From an uncultured Anaeroplasmataceae bacterium (GTDB lineage: Bacteria; Bacillota_I; Bacilli_A; Acholeplasmatales; Anaeroplasmataceae), in NCBI GenBank assembly GCA_910584005.1, contig CAJTXR010000002.1, positions 107,681-171,680 on the forward strand: a stretch of 64,000 nucleotides of DNA, read 5' to 3'. Shown piece by piece: positions 44,815 to 52,929 of this stretch. The position numbers and the translations under genes were made by a program. Positions within the stretch are counted from its first letter, which is position 1. The number at the start of each line of letters is the position of its first letter. Under the pieces are notes generated by a model. It ran no database searches. It saw nothing but the letters and a program-made list of their open reading frames with translations, and was not told the DNA's origin.

Positions 44815-44844
44815 GATATTCTCAATAAAATGAATATCTTTTTA
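44815..44844 (+). terminator. Probable terminator
   Basis: A 7-bp stem GATATTC / GAATATC with a 10-nt loop followed by a T-rich run. Weak but well placed, after the STAND two-gene unit. Confidence 0.45.
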
Positions 44845-44894
44845 TTGCTAATTATGGTTTTTGCAATTTTTTTTCAAAAATAATCATTAAAGTA

Positions 44895-44923
44895 TTTACT
44901 TTTGAATATAATAATAGTAAAAT
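44895..44923 (+). promoter_or_regulatory. Promoter of the RloA/RloB pair
   Basis: TTTACT at 44895-44900, 17 bp, TAAAAT at 44918-44923; an AAAGGAG site follows at 44934. Confidence 0.55.
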
Positions 44924-44949
44924 TAAGTATATTAAAGGAGAAGATTACT

Positions 44950-46254
44950 ATGTTAATAAACTTCAATTTTTTAAACTCTAGGTCTTTTTATGAAGATACA
45001 TCTTTAAGTATGCAAGCAACTAAAGATGAAGAATTAAAACAAATTAACACTTTTACTATTGATGAAAATTTAATGCCTAAAGGAGAAAATACTCTTTTGA
45101 AATCTGCTATTATTTTTGGTGGAAATGCTTCAGGAAAATCTAATATTTTTAAGGCTTTAGCCTATATGAAGAATGTTATATTATATTCAGCATCTCAATT
45201 ACCCATTGTACAAAGTAATGAAGTATTTGCATTTTATGAAAATACAATAAAAGAAGATAGCTTATATGAAGTTGAATTTATTCAAAATAATACATATTAC
45301 AAATATGGTTTCATTATAAATGATCGTATTGTAAAAAAAGAATGGTTAGAAAGAAGAAAAGAAAGATTAACTACTATTTTTAAACGCTCTGAAAATCGTT
45401 TAGAAATCATAGGTCCAGATAAAGCTGCAGCAAAACTAATTAATCTTAGTCCAACATCTTTATTTTTATCTGTTGGTAGAAACTTTCACTTAGATATAGC
45501 TAAACATTTAAATGATGTAATGACATGGTTTCAAAGGCTACTTATTGTTTTTGAGAATAATGCAAATAGCTTAGATATATATACTATGGCAAATGGTAAG
45601 TATAAAGAACAAGCATTAAAAATATTAGCCCTTGCCGATATTGGAATTAAAAATATTGATGTAATTAAAGACAAAATTGTTAATATGGCTGATTTTAATG
45701 ATGTATTACGCTTTAATACAGAATTGCAAATCCAACCAAAACCTTTATTAGGACAATTAAAACAAGAGGAAAATAATATATTTAATATTGATATGCGTAC
45801 ATTTTTTGATGTTTATGATTCAAAGAGTAAAAAGCCTATTTCTAAAAAAGAAATTATGTTATTAAAAGATGCTGGATTTAATTCTGAAGGAACACAAAGA
45901 TTATTATTTTATTTAGGATGGATTCTTGCAGCTTTAGATCAAGGAAGAGTAATTGTAATTGATGAAATAGATGCAAAGCTACATTTCTTAGTTGCCGACT
46001 ATTTAATTAAATTATTTAATTCTATTGATAAAAATCCAAAGAATTCTCAATTGATTTGTACTGCACATAATGTTATGCTAATGGATGAAGATTTGAGAAG
46101 AGATCAAATTTATTTTACTAGTAAAGATGCATTCGGTGAAAGTTCCTTAGCTTCTTTAAGTGATTTTAAAAATGTTCGTAAGAAGAATTTATTTAGTAAA
46201 CGTTATTTAGCTGGTTTTTATTCTAAATTACCTGATATGAATAAAGAAGTGTGA
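44950..46254 (+). CDS. RloA/AbiL-type AAA ATPase
   Basis: A 434-residue ABC/SMC-like ATPase of the AAA_15/AAA_21 group: Walker A FGGNASGKSNIFKAL near residue 57, a signature-like EGTQRLLFYLGWILAALD, Walker B VIVIDEIDAKLH near residue 336 and ICTAHNVMLMD after it. Such proteins pair with RloB-type Toprim-like partners in the AbiL and related phage abortive infection systems, and with AriB in PARIS. The start ATG 44950 has AAAGGAG upstream; the extended frame from 44902 overlaps the promoter. Confidence 0.85.
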   Translation: MLINFNFLNSRSFYEDTSLSMQATKDEELKQINTFTIDENLMPKGENTLLKSAIIFGGNASGKSNIFKALAYMKNVILYSASQLPIVQSNEVFAFYENTIKEDSLYEVEFIQNNTYYKYGFIINDRIVKKEWLERRKERLTTIFKRSENRLEIIGPDKAAAKLINLSPTSLFLSVGRNFHLDIAKHLNDVMTWFQRLLIVFENNANSLDIYTMANGKYKEQALKILALADIGIKNIDVIKDKIVNMADFNDVLRFNTELQIQPKPLLGQLKQEENNIFNIDMRTFFDVYDSKSKKPISKKEIMLLKDAGFNSEGTQRLLFYLGWILAALDQGRVIVIDEIDAKLHFLVADYLIKLFNSIDKNPKNSQLICTAHNVMLMDEDLRRDQIYFTSKDAFGESSLASLSDFKNVRKKNLFSKRYLAGFYSKLPDMNKEV

Positions 46255-46265
46255 GGTAATTCAAA

Positions 46266-46883
46266 ATGGCTAGAAATACTAAGGAAAGAAAAACAAGAGA
46301 TAAATTTTATATTATTACCAACGGGCAAGAAACAGAGTATAATTATTTTACACTTTTGAAATCTCAAAAAAGCATTTATGATGTGAAAATTGTGTATGCT
46401 AATAAAGATCCCTATGGTCTTATAGAATATGCAAAGTCATATTTGACGAATGCAAATCAAGTTTGGGTTGTTTTTGATATAGACTACACATATGAAGAAA
46501 ACAGATTGCTTCCAGCTTTAAAACTAGCCACTCAATATGGAGTGAGGTTTGCTTATTCAAATTTGGCTTTTGAAGTATGGTTAATTATGCATTTTCAAGA
46601 GTGTAGTAAGGAAATGGATATAAAAGGACACAAGCGTGTTTTAGATAAATATTTATGTGAAAAGAAAGAAGGACTTTCTTATAGTAAGACTGATAAAGAA
46701 ATCCTTAAAAAATATTTTCTTCCTTATTACAAAACCGCAATGAATAATGCAAAAATCAATTATCAAAGTAGAGTGGCAAATCATATTCAACGTTATGGTG
46801 AAAATTCTCAACTGAAGATATGGGAATGGAATTCTTCTACAAATGTATATAAGCTTATTGAGGCTTTAAAACTTACTAACTAG
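46266..46883 (+). CDS. RloB-domain protein
   Basis: A 205-residue RloB family member: IITNGQETEYNYF (conserved Glu), VWVVFDIDYTYEEN (DxD-like acidic motif) and SNLAFEVWLIMHF. These acidic positions resemble a Toprim-fold nuclease site, as in AbiLi-type and OLD-like effectors. It starts 11 nt after the ATPase gene, so both form one two-gene defence unit in which the ATPase probably controls the nuclease. Confidence 0.82.
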   Translation: MARNTKERKTRDKFYIITNGQETEYNYFTLLKSQKSIYDVKIVYANKDPYGLIEYAKSYLTNANQVWVVFDIDYTYEENRLLPALKLATQYGVRFAYSNLAFEVWLIMHFQECSKEMDIKGHKRVLDKYLCEKKEGLSYSKTDKEILKKYFLPYYKTAMNNAKINYQSRVANHIQRYGENSQLKIWEWNSSTNVYKLIEALKLTN

Positions 46884-46915
46884 TCGTTTTGATATGAAAG
46901 GTCATGTGATAAATT

Positions 46916-47542
46916 ATGTTTAATCAAGATTTTTTTGAAAAGGTATGTAGAGTTGAATGTACCTTTGCTGAGCTTGAAGCAGAAAATCTAGAAGAAATGG
47001 AATATGATTATGAGAATCCATTTGAAAAATATTATAAGTTAGAAAATATATTACTTGCTATTCAAAAGTATCAAAAACATAGTATTACAGCTCAGCACCT
47101 TGCTTATTGGGCAAATACTTATAATTGGATTATTAATGGTGGCTTCAAGACAGAAGAAAAGAAAACCAAATCTTCACTTGAACAAATTATATTATGGGAA
47201 ATAAGCGATACTTTGGATGCATTATCTTTTTTTGATGGCAAGAGATATTATAATTTAAAATGGTTTTCTCAAGCTTTTAGTACATTAGATTTAATTCTTC
47301 ATTCCCTTGAAAAATGGCAAGTACATTACACATTTTCTTCATATGGAAATTCTTATATATTATTAACGAATGAAGAACTTTTCCGATATGTTTTATTTGC
47401 GCCAAGCTATGAAGAAGAGGATGAGATATTGCAGAATTTTGAAAAATTAGAAATAGAAGAAATGAAGCAGAAAATAAAATCTTTAAAAAAACTTCATTTT
47501 AAGGATCTCAAATGTAGTAAATTTGATCCGAATAAGTATTAA
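46916..47542 (+). CDS. Hypothetical acidic protein
   Basis: A 208-residue protein, unrecognised. It is rich in Glu and aromatic residues, e.g. the N-terminal FAELEAENLEEMEYDYENPFEKYYKL, with helical central segments and WANTYNWIINGGF near residue 65. No motif for catalysis or nucleic-acid binding is visible. It is 32 nt after rloB and lies inside the direct repeats. It could be a third component of that unit or an independent cargo gene. Confidence 0.5.
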   Translation: MFNQDFFEKVCRVECTFAELEAENLEEMEYDYENPFEKYYKLENILLAIQKYQKHSITAQHLAYWANTYNWIINGGFKTEEKKTKSSLEQIILWEISDTLDALSFFDGKRYYNLKWFSQAFSTLDLILHSLEKWQVHYTFSSYGNSYILLTNEELFRYVLFAPSYEEEDEILQNFEKLEIEEMKQKIKSLKKLHFKDLKCSKFDPNKY

Positions 47543-47598
47543 TTATAAAATCAAGCAAATGTCTTGATTAAAATTATTTAACTAGGATAAGGGACTTA

Positions 47599-47643
47599 TA
47601 GTTGAGAGTATAGTTCAATTAACACACATTGAAAGTGCTCCAA
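47599..47643 (+). repeat. Direct repeat copy 2: duplicated rlmD 3' end
   Basis: A 45-base copy of the rlmD 3' end with three mismatches. Read in frame it still encodes IVESIVQLTHIESAPTK against LVENVVQLTHIESAPIK in rlmD, so it looks like a diverged attachment-site copy left by insertion. No rlmD-type terminator follows it. Confidence 0.8.
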
Positions 47644-47686
47644 CAAAAAAAATAAAACAAATGATCATTCTATAAATATTTTAGAA

Positions 47687-47715
47687 TTGAAATATAAAGT
47701 ATAATAATGTATAAT
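47687..47715 (+). promoter_or_regulatory. Retron promoter
   Basis: TTGAAA at 47687-47692, 17 bp, TATAAT at 47710-47715. The predicted transcription start, near 47722, falls within the a1 arm of the retron RNA. Confidence 0.75.
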
Positions 47716-47717
47716 AT

Positions 47718-47895
47718 TAATATCTATTTAGTGAAGACCAAAATTGATTTTTAATTAATTTAGGTAAGATATTGGCGTTCCAATATCTTTGTTTAAGATT
47801 CTTTTCTATTCAACATTGTAAAATGTTGAATGTAATAATCCGCAAATTACATTTGCGTCTACAGCATTTTTTAATGAAGGAGTAAATAGATATTA
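47718..47895 (+). ncRNA. Retron msr-msd RNA
   Basis: Flanking inverted arms a1 (47718-47730, AATATCTATTTA) and a2 (47883-47895, TAAATAGATATT) pair perfectly over 12-13 bp. A G at 47731 directly after a1 is the candidate branching guanosine. Inside are hairpins: AATTGAT/ATTAATT (47742-47760), perfect 10-bp AAGATATTGG/CCAATATCTT with a CGTT loop (47766-47789), 10-bp ATTCAACATT/AATGTTGAAT (47808-47831) and CGCAAAT/ATTTGCG (47841-47857). The first two fit msr; the later part would be msd. a2 runs to the RT start codon. This is the canonical retron layout. Confidence 0.82.
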
Positions 47896-48929
47896 TGAAA
47901 TTTCTAAATGATTTTGATTGGGATTTATGCGACACAGTACCGGAAGATTATTTAGACAATCCTAATGTTAAAAGGCTAAATTATTACAATTTACCTGTCA
48001 TTGATAATTTGGTTGTATTATTTAAAGCTTTGAATTTAACTTTAAATGATATGAAAATGCTCTTCTACTCAAATAATAGAAGAGTATTTTTGTATAGGAC
48101 TGTTGAAATAGCAAAAAAAAATGGAGGAATTAGAGTTCTTAGTATTCCTAATGCTAAACTGAAAAGCATCCAGACTGCAATAAATAAAGTGATATTATCA
48201 AAATTTAATATGTCCAAATACGCTATGGGATTTGTGAAAGGCAGAAGTATTTTTGATAATGCTATCCCACATCTTAATGCAAAGACCTTAATAAAAATTG
48301 ACATAAAAGATTTTTTTCCATCTATTAATTTTTATCAAGTATTTAAACAATTTTTATTTTTTGGTTATGGAAAAAAGGTTTCTAATGTTTTAACTAGAAT
48401 TTGTGTAAATGCTGATATGAAATTGCCTCAAGGTGCTCCTACAAGCCCGGCTTTATCAAATTTTATATGTTTAAAATTAGATACAAGAATTAGTTCATAT
48501 TGTGAAAAAAACGGATTGATATTTACTCGTTATGCAGATGATATTACAATTTCATCAAGCAATAAGCTAAATAAAAATGAGATTTATAGTTTGAAAAATA
48601 TGATTTCTAAAATTTTGATAGATGAAGGATTTGTAATGAATTCACAAAAATTTCATTATTTTTATCAGGGAAGCAGGTTTTTAATTACAGGTATAGTTGC
48701 TAATGAGAAAATATCTGTCCCTAAAGAAAAAATTAGAGAAATTGATAATGCCATTAGATATATTCATAAGTATGGATTGGATAGTCATATGAGTCACATA
48801 CATTGTTCAAAAGAAAATTATATTGGTCATTTATATGGATTAGCTAGTTTTATTTATATGATAGATAAGGAGAAAGGTATTTATTATTTAAATCAATTAA
48901 ATAATTTAGATTTGAGGAGTAAATTATGA
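47895..48929 (+). CDS. Retron reverse transcriptase
   Basis: A 344-residue RT. It has the retron-specific NAxxH motif (NAIPH, residues about 122-126), IDIKDFFPSI (first catalytic Asp), QGAPTSPALSNFIC, catalytic YADD near residue 213 and an ITG variant of the VTG motif near residue 267. It makes msDNA from the RNA encoded directly upstream. AAGGAG lies 12 nt before ATG 47895, within the end of the RNA. It overlaps the effector gene by 4 nt. Confidence 0.92.
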   Translation: MKFLNDFDWDLCDTVPEDYLDNPNVKRLNYYNLPVIDNLVVLFKALNLTLNDMKMLFYSNNRRVFLYRTVEIAKKNGGIRVLSIPNAKLKSIQTAINKVILSKFNMSKYAMGFVKGRSIFDNAIPHLNAKTLIKIDIKDFFPSINFYQVFKQFLFFGYGKKVSNVLTRICVNADMKLPQGAPTSPALSNFICLKLDTRISSYCEKNGLIFTRYADDITISSSNKLNKNEIYSLKNMISKILIDEGFVMNSQKFHYFYQGSRFLITGIVANEKISVPKEKIREIDNAIRYIHKYGLDSHMSHIHCSKENYIGHLYGLASFIYMIDKEKGIYYLNQLNNLDLRSKL

Positions 48930-50023
48930 ACTTTCAAAAATGGTGCGATAGTTTTACATCAATAAATTTTTATAATGAGTATTATGAGAAATATTTAAAA
49001 CAATTTTCGAATGAATCTATTCCTTTATTAGATAAATTATTTGAAAAAATAGTTTTTATTAATGAAGAACGATTAAGTGAATTAGTAGAAGAATTTTATA
49101 ATCAAACATATGTTTTATGTAAAGATGCTGTTATAATATCAACTATTTTAGATAATAGAACTCATAATAGTTACAATGCAAGTTTAAAATTATTAGAAAA
49201 AGTTAACATTATTAATAAACCATTGCTTTCTGATTTGAATAAGAACAATGTTATAATTTTTGATGATTACTCTGGTAGTGGATTAACTATTATCGAAGCA
49301 TTAAATTATTTAAAATACCAAATACATTTCAAAGGGCATATTTATGTCTTTCCTTTAATAATAACTGATTACGCATATCAAAATATTAGTAAATATATTT
49401 TAGAAAATAATTTGTCTGATTTTGTAACAATAAAATATATTAATAAGCATGAAACGAAGTACCTATCTAATAATTTTTTTGACTCCTCAGAAATTTCTAA
49501 AATTTTAGAGATAAGTAAATTTTTAAATGTTAATGAAAAATTCATAAGAGGTTATAATAATACTGAAGATTTGTTTTCATTTAATTATTATACTCCTAAT
49601 AACACAATAGGTTTTTTATGGTCAAATGGAAATATATTGCATATTCCATTCTTTAAAAGAAAAATGAAATTATTTGATCTAAGTAGAATTAAAAGAATAT
49701 CATATGAAGAACACGAATTTATAAAAAATATGATGCAAGGGAAAAGAAAAGATAAAAAGTATTATTATTCTATATTGCTTAGATTATTAGGTTTTAACGA
49801 AATTGAAACATCAAGATTTTTAAGTATAGATTTGGGAACTGTAGATAAATATTATAAGAATATGGATGATAAGAAAATATTTATAGATAATAAGATTGGA
49901 AAAGCTTTTTTTTGTTTTTTTGACAAAAAAAAGTATTTATCATATGTAAATTTAGGAATCCATGATAGTAGTGAACATGACATTGAATTAAATTTAACAT
50001 CATTAATAACACGAAAAATATAA
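48926..50023 (+). CDS. Retron effector: phosphoribosyltransferase-like protein with C-terminal HTH
   Basis: A 365-residue protein. The central part has a PRTase PRPP-loop VIIFDDYSGSGLTI at about residues 110-123, preceded by VIISTILDNRTH; the C-terminal 90 residues contain a helix-turn-helix-like RLLGFNEIETSRFLS...VDKYYKN. Retrons with PRTase-type effectors form a recognised class. Toxicity on release from the RT-msDNA complex is the general model; the reaction here is unknown. The ATGA overlap with the RT gene supports a single retron operon. Confidence 0.8.
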   Translation: MNFQKWCDSFTSINFYNEYYEKYLKQFSNESIPLLDKLFEKIVFINEERLSELVEEFYNQTYVLCKDAVIISTILDNRTHNSYNASLKLLEKVNIINKPLLSDLNKNNVIIFDDYSGSGLTIIEALNYLKYQIHFKGHIYVFPLIITDYAYQNISKYILENNLSDFVTIKYINKHETKYLSNNFFDSSEISKILEISKFLNVNEKFIRGYNNTEDLFSFNYYTPNNTIGFLWSNGNILHIPFFKRKMKLFDLSRIKRISYEEHEFIKNMMQGKRKDKKYYYSILLRLLGFNEIETSRFLSIDLGTVDKYYKNMDDKKIFIDNKIGKAFFCFFDKKKYLSYVNLGIHDSSEHDIELNLTSLITRKI

Positions 50024-50199
50024 GGTTAAAATACATTGTTTTATGGTTTTAAAAAGAAACTTTCTCTTTTGTCTTTGAATCTTCTGAATAGTGAAAAAAA
50101 ATTATATGTAGAGCAGGATAGCATATAACTATCATAGATTTTGAACTTTAATAGGTTGGAATAAAGTTAGCTCTAGTGTGAAGAAATAATGCTCTTTTC
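50024..50199. other. Intergenic region after the retron
   Basis: No gene or clear terminator seen; AT-rich DNA between the retron effector and the structured RNA unit. Confidence 0.4.
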
Positions 50200-50228
50200 T
50201 TGCTATTTTAAAAAAATTATGTTAAAAT
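50200..50228 (+). promoter_or_regulatory. Promoter of the structured RNA/HNH unit
   Basis: TTGCTA at 50200-50205, 17 bp, TAAAAT at 50223-50228. The expected start, near 50235, coincides with the first base of the RNA's closing helix. Confidence 0.65.
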
Positions 50229-50234
50229 ATGTAA

Positions 50235-50365
50235 GGTTCAATAAATCTGACCCCTATAGAAGTATAGGCGATTAATGAATCTTCTGGAAATACTGTATGA
50301 GGATTGCCCTTTGAGGTTTCAGTACTAGGTTGCCCTAGCGATTAATCAATGCATTTATATGAACC
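50235..50365 (+). ncRNA. Compact structured RNA upstream of an HNH gene
   Basis: A 131-nt element closed by GGTTCAATAAAT (50235-50246) with ATTTAT and TGAACC (50353-50365, one bulged A). Inside are CCTATA/TATAGG with a GAAG loop (50253-50268), TACTG/CAGTA (50291-50324) and CTAGG/CCTAG with a TTGC loop (50325-50338). The motif GCGATTAAT occurs twice (after the first hairpin and after the last), and TTGCCC twice. G+C is higher than in flanking DNA. It has its own promoter but no terminator, so it may be the leader of the HNH mRNA or be processed from it. I do not recognise the RNA class; HEARO-like RNAs are upstream of HNH ORFs but belong to IscB/IsrB proteins, which this is not. Confidence 0.65.
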
Positions 50366-50433
50366 AAAAAATAAAATAGGAGGTTTATTTATATAAATTA
50401 TTTAGGTAATAATTTATAAAAAAAGATGCAATT

Positions 50434-51333
50434 ATGAATATTAATCGCGAAAATGCCATGATGCTTTGGAATAAACGCTATGGTAAAGCAATCAGGGTTA
50501 AGGATTTTGCAGGAAGAGAAATAGATAAGGGTTCTTATGGTAATCGTAACAGCAAATACGGCTGGAACCTAGACCATATTTACCCTCAAACTCAAGGTGG
50601 TAAAGATTCTGAATCAAACTTGATTTGTTGCCACATCACAACTAATGATGAGAAAGCAAATAAATTCCCATGCTTCATAGCCAATGAAAAAAATTTTGAA
50701 ATTGTTAAAGTTCAAAATCATTATGAGATTAAGCTTACCTCTGATGAAGAAACTGATGAGGATGATAGTATTAATTTTTTTGATCATTCTGAAGCTTTAG
50801 TGTTTTTCAAAGAGTGTCAGGAGAACAAATATTGGATAGGCACAATCCATATCAAATTAAATGGGGTTAAAGATGTTGCCTTATTAGACTTCATTAGGGA
50901 AATGTTATCTGATTACGATATTAGTATTAAGCAAATTAATAACACTTGGAATAAAGTAAATGATTTCAAGATTGAGGTTATTATTTTTGGTGTTAATACT
51001 AGAGAAGAAACTCAGAATATTTTAGATGATTGTGTTTTGTTAAATACTTATCTTGAATATTATTTTTTGAAGAATAACTATATTTCTTCTTATTCAATTA
51101 TTAATAATTTATATGATTATAAGTACCAGATTGATGAAGAAGAATTTCAAGAACCAAAAATTGCTATTAATGATAATAGAGGAAATCACCTCATTATCAA
51201 TGAATTAGTTAGATATAATACTAGTGCTTCCAAAGAAAAGAATCTAGTAAGTTATGACTATAATAAAAATTATTGGATTTATGATTTTTCATATATTCAA
51301 TTAAGAGAAAATCTAGGAAAGGTAAAAAAATAA
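50434..51333 (+). CDS. HNH endonuclease-domain protein
   Basis: A 299-residue protein with an N-terminal HNH module: GWNLDHIYPQTQGGKDSESNL (Asp47-His48, Asn62) and CCHITTNDEKANK (His67, Asn71). The rest (residues about 90-299) has acidic and beta-rich segments without a family I recognise, including KLTSDEETDEDDSINFFDHSEAL. There is no RuvC fold, so it is not IscB or Cas9. The start ATG has a weak RBS; a strong AGGAGG at 50378-50383 is about 50 nt too far upstream and has no start codon near it. It probably forms a unit with the structured RNA. Confidence 0.75.
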   Translation: MNINRENAMMLWNKRYGKAIRVKDFAGREIDKGSYGNRNSKYGWNLDHIYPQTQGGKDSESNLICCHITTNDEKANKFPCFIANEKNFEIVKVQNHYEIKLTSDEETDEDDSINFFDHSEALVFFKECQENKYWIGTIHIKLNGVKDVALLDFIREMLSDYDISIKQINNTWNKVNDFKIEVIIFGVNTREETQNILDDCVLLNTYLEYYFLKNNYISSYSIINNLYDYKYQIDEEEFQEPKIAINDNRGNHLIINELVRYNTSASKEKNLVSYDYNKNYWIYDFSYIQLRENLGKVKK

Positions 51334-51362
51334 TTTTTATATAATTTACCTCCTAGATGCTT

Positions 51363-51400
51363 AAAAGGGTATTGGGCAACAAATACCTTTTATTTTTTTT
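51363..51400 (+). terminator. Terminator after the HNH gene
   Basis: A 10-bp stem with one bulged G (AAAAGGGTATT / AATACCTTTT) followed by a T-rich tract. Confidence 0.7.
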
Positions 51401-52422
51401 AATTGCTTATAACATTAAACATTTATGTATGCAAGATTTAGACATCATGTGTAAAAAATTTTCTACTTTTTCAAATTATAGTAAAATAGTAAATCTACAA
51501 AAGAATATTTAAAATTTGAAAATGACTGATATATTTTATTTTCTTTAAACAAATGAATTAGTTTTATATGAAATAATTGTTTTTATGAAAAATATTTTAC
51601 AATATAAAATAAAACATCTAATAATAGAATTTATTTAGAATAAAAGAAAGTTGGTTACTTGAGAAACTTAAAATATTATACTGAAATTATTAGTTCTATA
51701 TCTAAAAAGATATATATTTCGAATTTAATTATAAAAATTAATCGTTGTAATTTGGCTGAAGTAGTAAAATGCTATAGAAAAATTACAAAGGTTGAAAGGC
51801 AATGTAATATGAAAAACATCATTTTTTGGCTATTATGTTATTGAAAATATAAAAAATATGTGGATTCTAAAGAGAAAGACTATATTTCTGTTCTTTTCTG
51901 CCCCTTTTAAGAATAATATGATTATCTTGTTGGAAATATTTACACAAATTTAACTTATTTTAATTATGTATTTTCAAAGGAATTAATTTTGAAATTTAAT
52001 ATTGATTTTGACAGGTTGAACTTTAACTCTATTTTAAATAAATGTATTAACTATTTTATTTTAGAGCCAAATAATAAAGAAATGAAAGAACAATTAGAAC
52101 AAAAAATAAATTTTAAAAAATATTCATTTATAATAAAGTTCACATAAAATAGAATGATTTAATTTGTTTGCTTTTAAATTGTATTTTTTGGTGCATGAAT
52201 TTAAATTTTAAAAATTTTGGTATATGAAACAAATCTATAAAAGCCAGTGTCAAATAAATAATCTTACCATTGGTAAGAGAAGTAACTTGATCTCACGATT
52301 TTAATAATGGTAGATTGCAAAGCATCAGATGAATTATAATTTTTTAAGAGTCTGTATTGTAAACTTTTAGGGGACTAGAACTTAAACGTTAAATTTATGA
52401 CATCTATACAAATGCAAAATAC
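51401..52422. other. Largely non-coding, AT-rich stretch at the end of the island
   Basis: About 1 kb without a convincing gene. Short open frames (51659-51844, 61 codons; 51989-52147, TTG start after AAAGGAATT) have no recognisable similarity and look like decayed remnants. A 6-bp hairpin CTTACC/GGTAAG occurs near 52263. This fits degraded accessory DNA between the HNH unit and the backbone. Confidence 0.5.
51989..52147 (+). CDS. Possible small protein or gene remnant
   Basis: A 52-residue frame with a TTG start and AAAGGAATT just upstream; sequence KFNIDFDRLNFNSILNK at the start and EQLEQKINFKKYSF near the end. The composition (Asn/Lys/Phe) is that of AT-rich coding DNA of the island, but nothing is recognisable. 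It may be the tail of a lost gene. Confidence 0.25.
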   Translation: MKFNIDFDRLNFNSILNKCINYFILEPNNKEMKEQLEQKINFKKYSFIIKFT

Positions 52423-52454
52423 AAAAGCCCAATTCTCTATTGAATTGGGCTTTT
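52423..52454 (-). terminator. Terminator of the mntR gene
   Basis: A perfect 13-bp stem AAAAGCCCAATTC / GAATTGGGCTTTT with a 6-nt loop; on the reverse strand it is followed by a T-rich run and lies downstream of the mntR gene. Confidence 0.75.
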
Positions 52455-52506
52455 GTTCAATTAAATTATTTTCTTCCTTTTAATTAATTTAAAATCCTAA
52501 TATTTA

Positions 52507-52872
52507 TTATATTTTTTTTGTTAATTTTTGTATTGCTTCAAATGTTTCATCTGATAAATCGTGTTCAATTTTACAAGCATCTTCCTCAGCAATGCCATTT
52601 GGAACCCCGATTTTTTCTAAAAATTCAGTAAGACAAGTATGTCTAGTATAAATTTTTTCAGCAACCTTAAATCCTTTTTCTGTTAAAAGAATATGACTAT
52701 TCGCATCAATTAAAATATATCCATTTTCTTTTAATTTTTTCAGCATAATTGAAACAGATGGTTTAGAATATTTTAGTTGATTTACAATATCAATTGCGTG
52801 AATATCTTTTTGTTTTTTTGAAAGCATTAAAATAGCTTCTAAATAGTTTTCTCCTGATTCTAATAAAGACAT
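52507..52872 (-). CDS. DtxR/MntR-family metal-dependent repressor
   Basis: A 121-residue regulator: winged helix DIVNQLKYSKPSVSIMLKKLKENGYI and dimerisation/metal helix region with RHTCLTEFLEKIGV, EEDACKIEHDLSDETF. The metal-binding residues Glu/Cys/His of this region fit manganese or iron. It lacks the SH3-like domain of DtxR, like MntR. The ATG at 52872 has GGCGGTGG upstream on its strand; a -10 TATAAT is at 52900-52895. Mn/Fe transporter targets are not in the window. Confidence 0.85.
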   Translation of the reverse strand: MSLLESGENYLEAILMLSKKQKDIHAIDIVNQLKYSKPSVSIMLKKLKENGYILIDANSHILLTEKGFKVAEKIYTRHTCLTEFLEKIGVPNGIAEEDACKIEHDLSDETFEAIQKLTKKI

Positions 52873-52929
52873 TTTTCCACCGCCTAGCACCTCTATTATA
52901 CTCTATAAGTGAAAAAAATTAAAGAATGT

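Noticed and set aside
47549-47569. Hairpin AATCAAG/CTTGATT as a terminator after the 208-aa gene
   Set aside because: Only 7 bp and no T tract follows it.
50235-50365. Group I intron carrying an HNH homing endonuclease
   Set aside because: I see no group I core elements and no interrupted host gene; the RNA is only about 131 nt.
50235-51333. IscB/IsrB (OMEGA) system with omega RNA
   Set aside because: The HNH protein has no RuvC or PLMP-type N-terminus and no bridge helix, so it is not an IscB relative despite the adjacent structured RNA.
51659-51844. 61-codon open frame as a gene
   Set aside because: No recognisable sequence, weak start context and AT-rich surroundings; treated as part of the degraded region.
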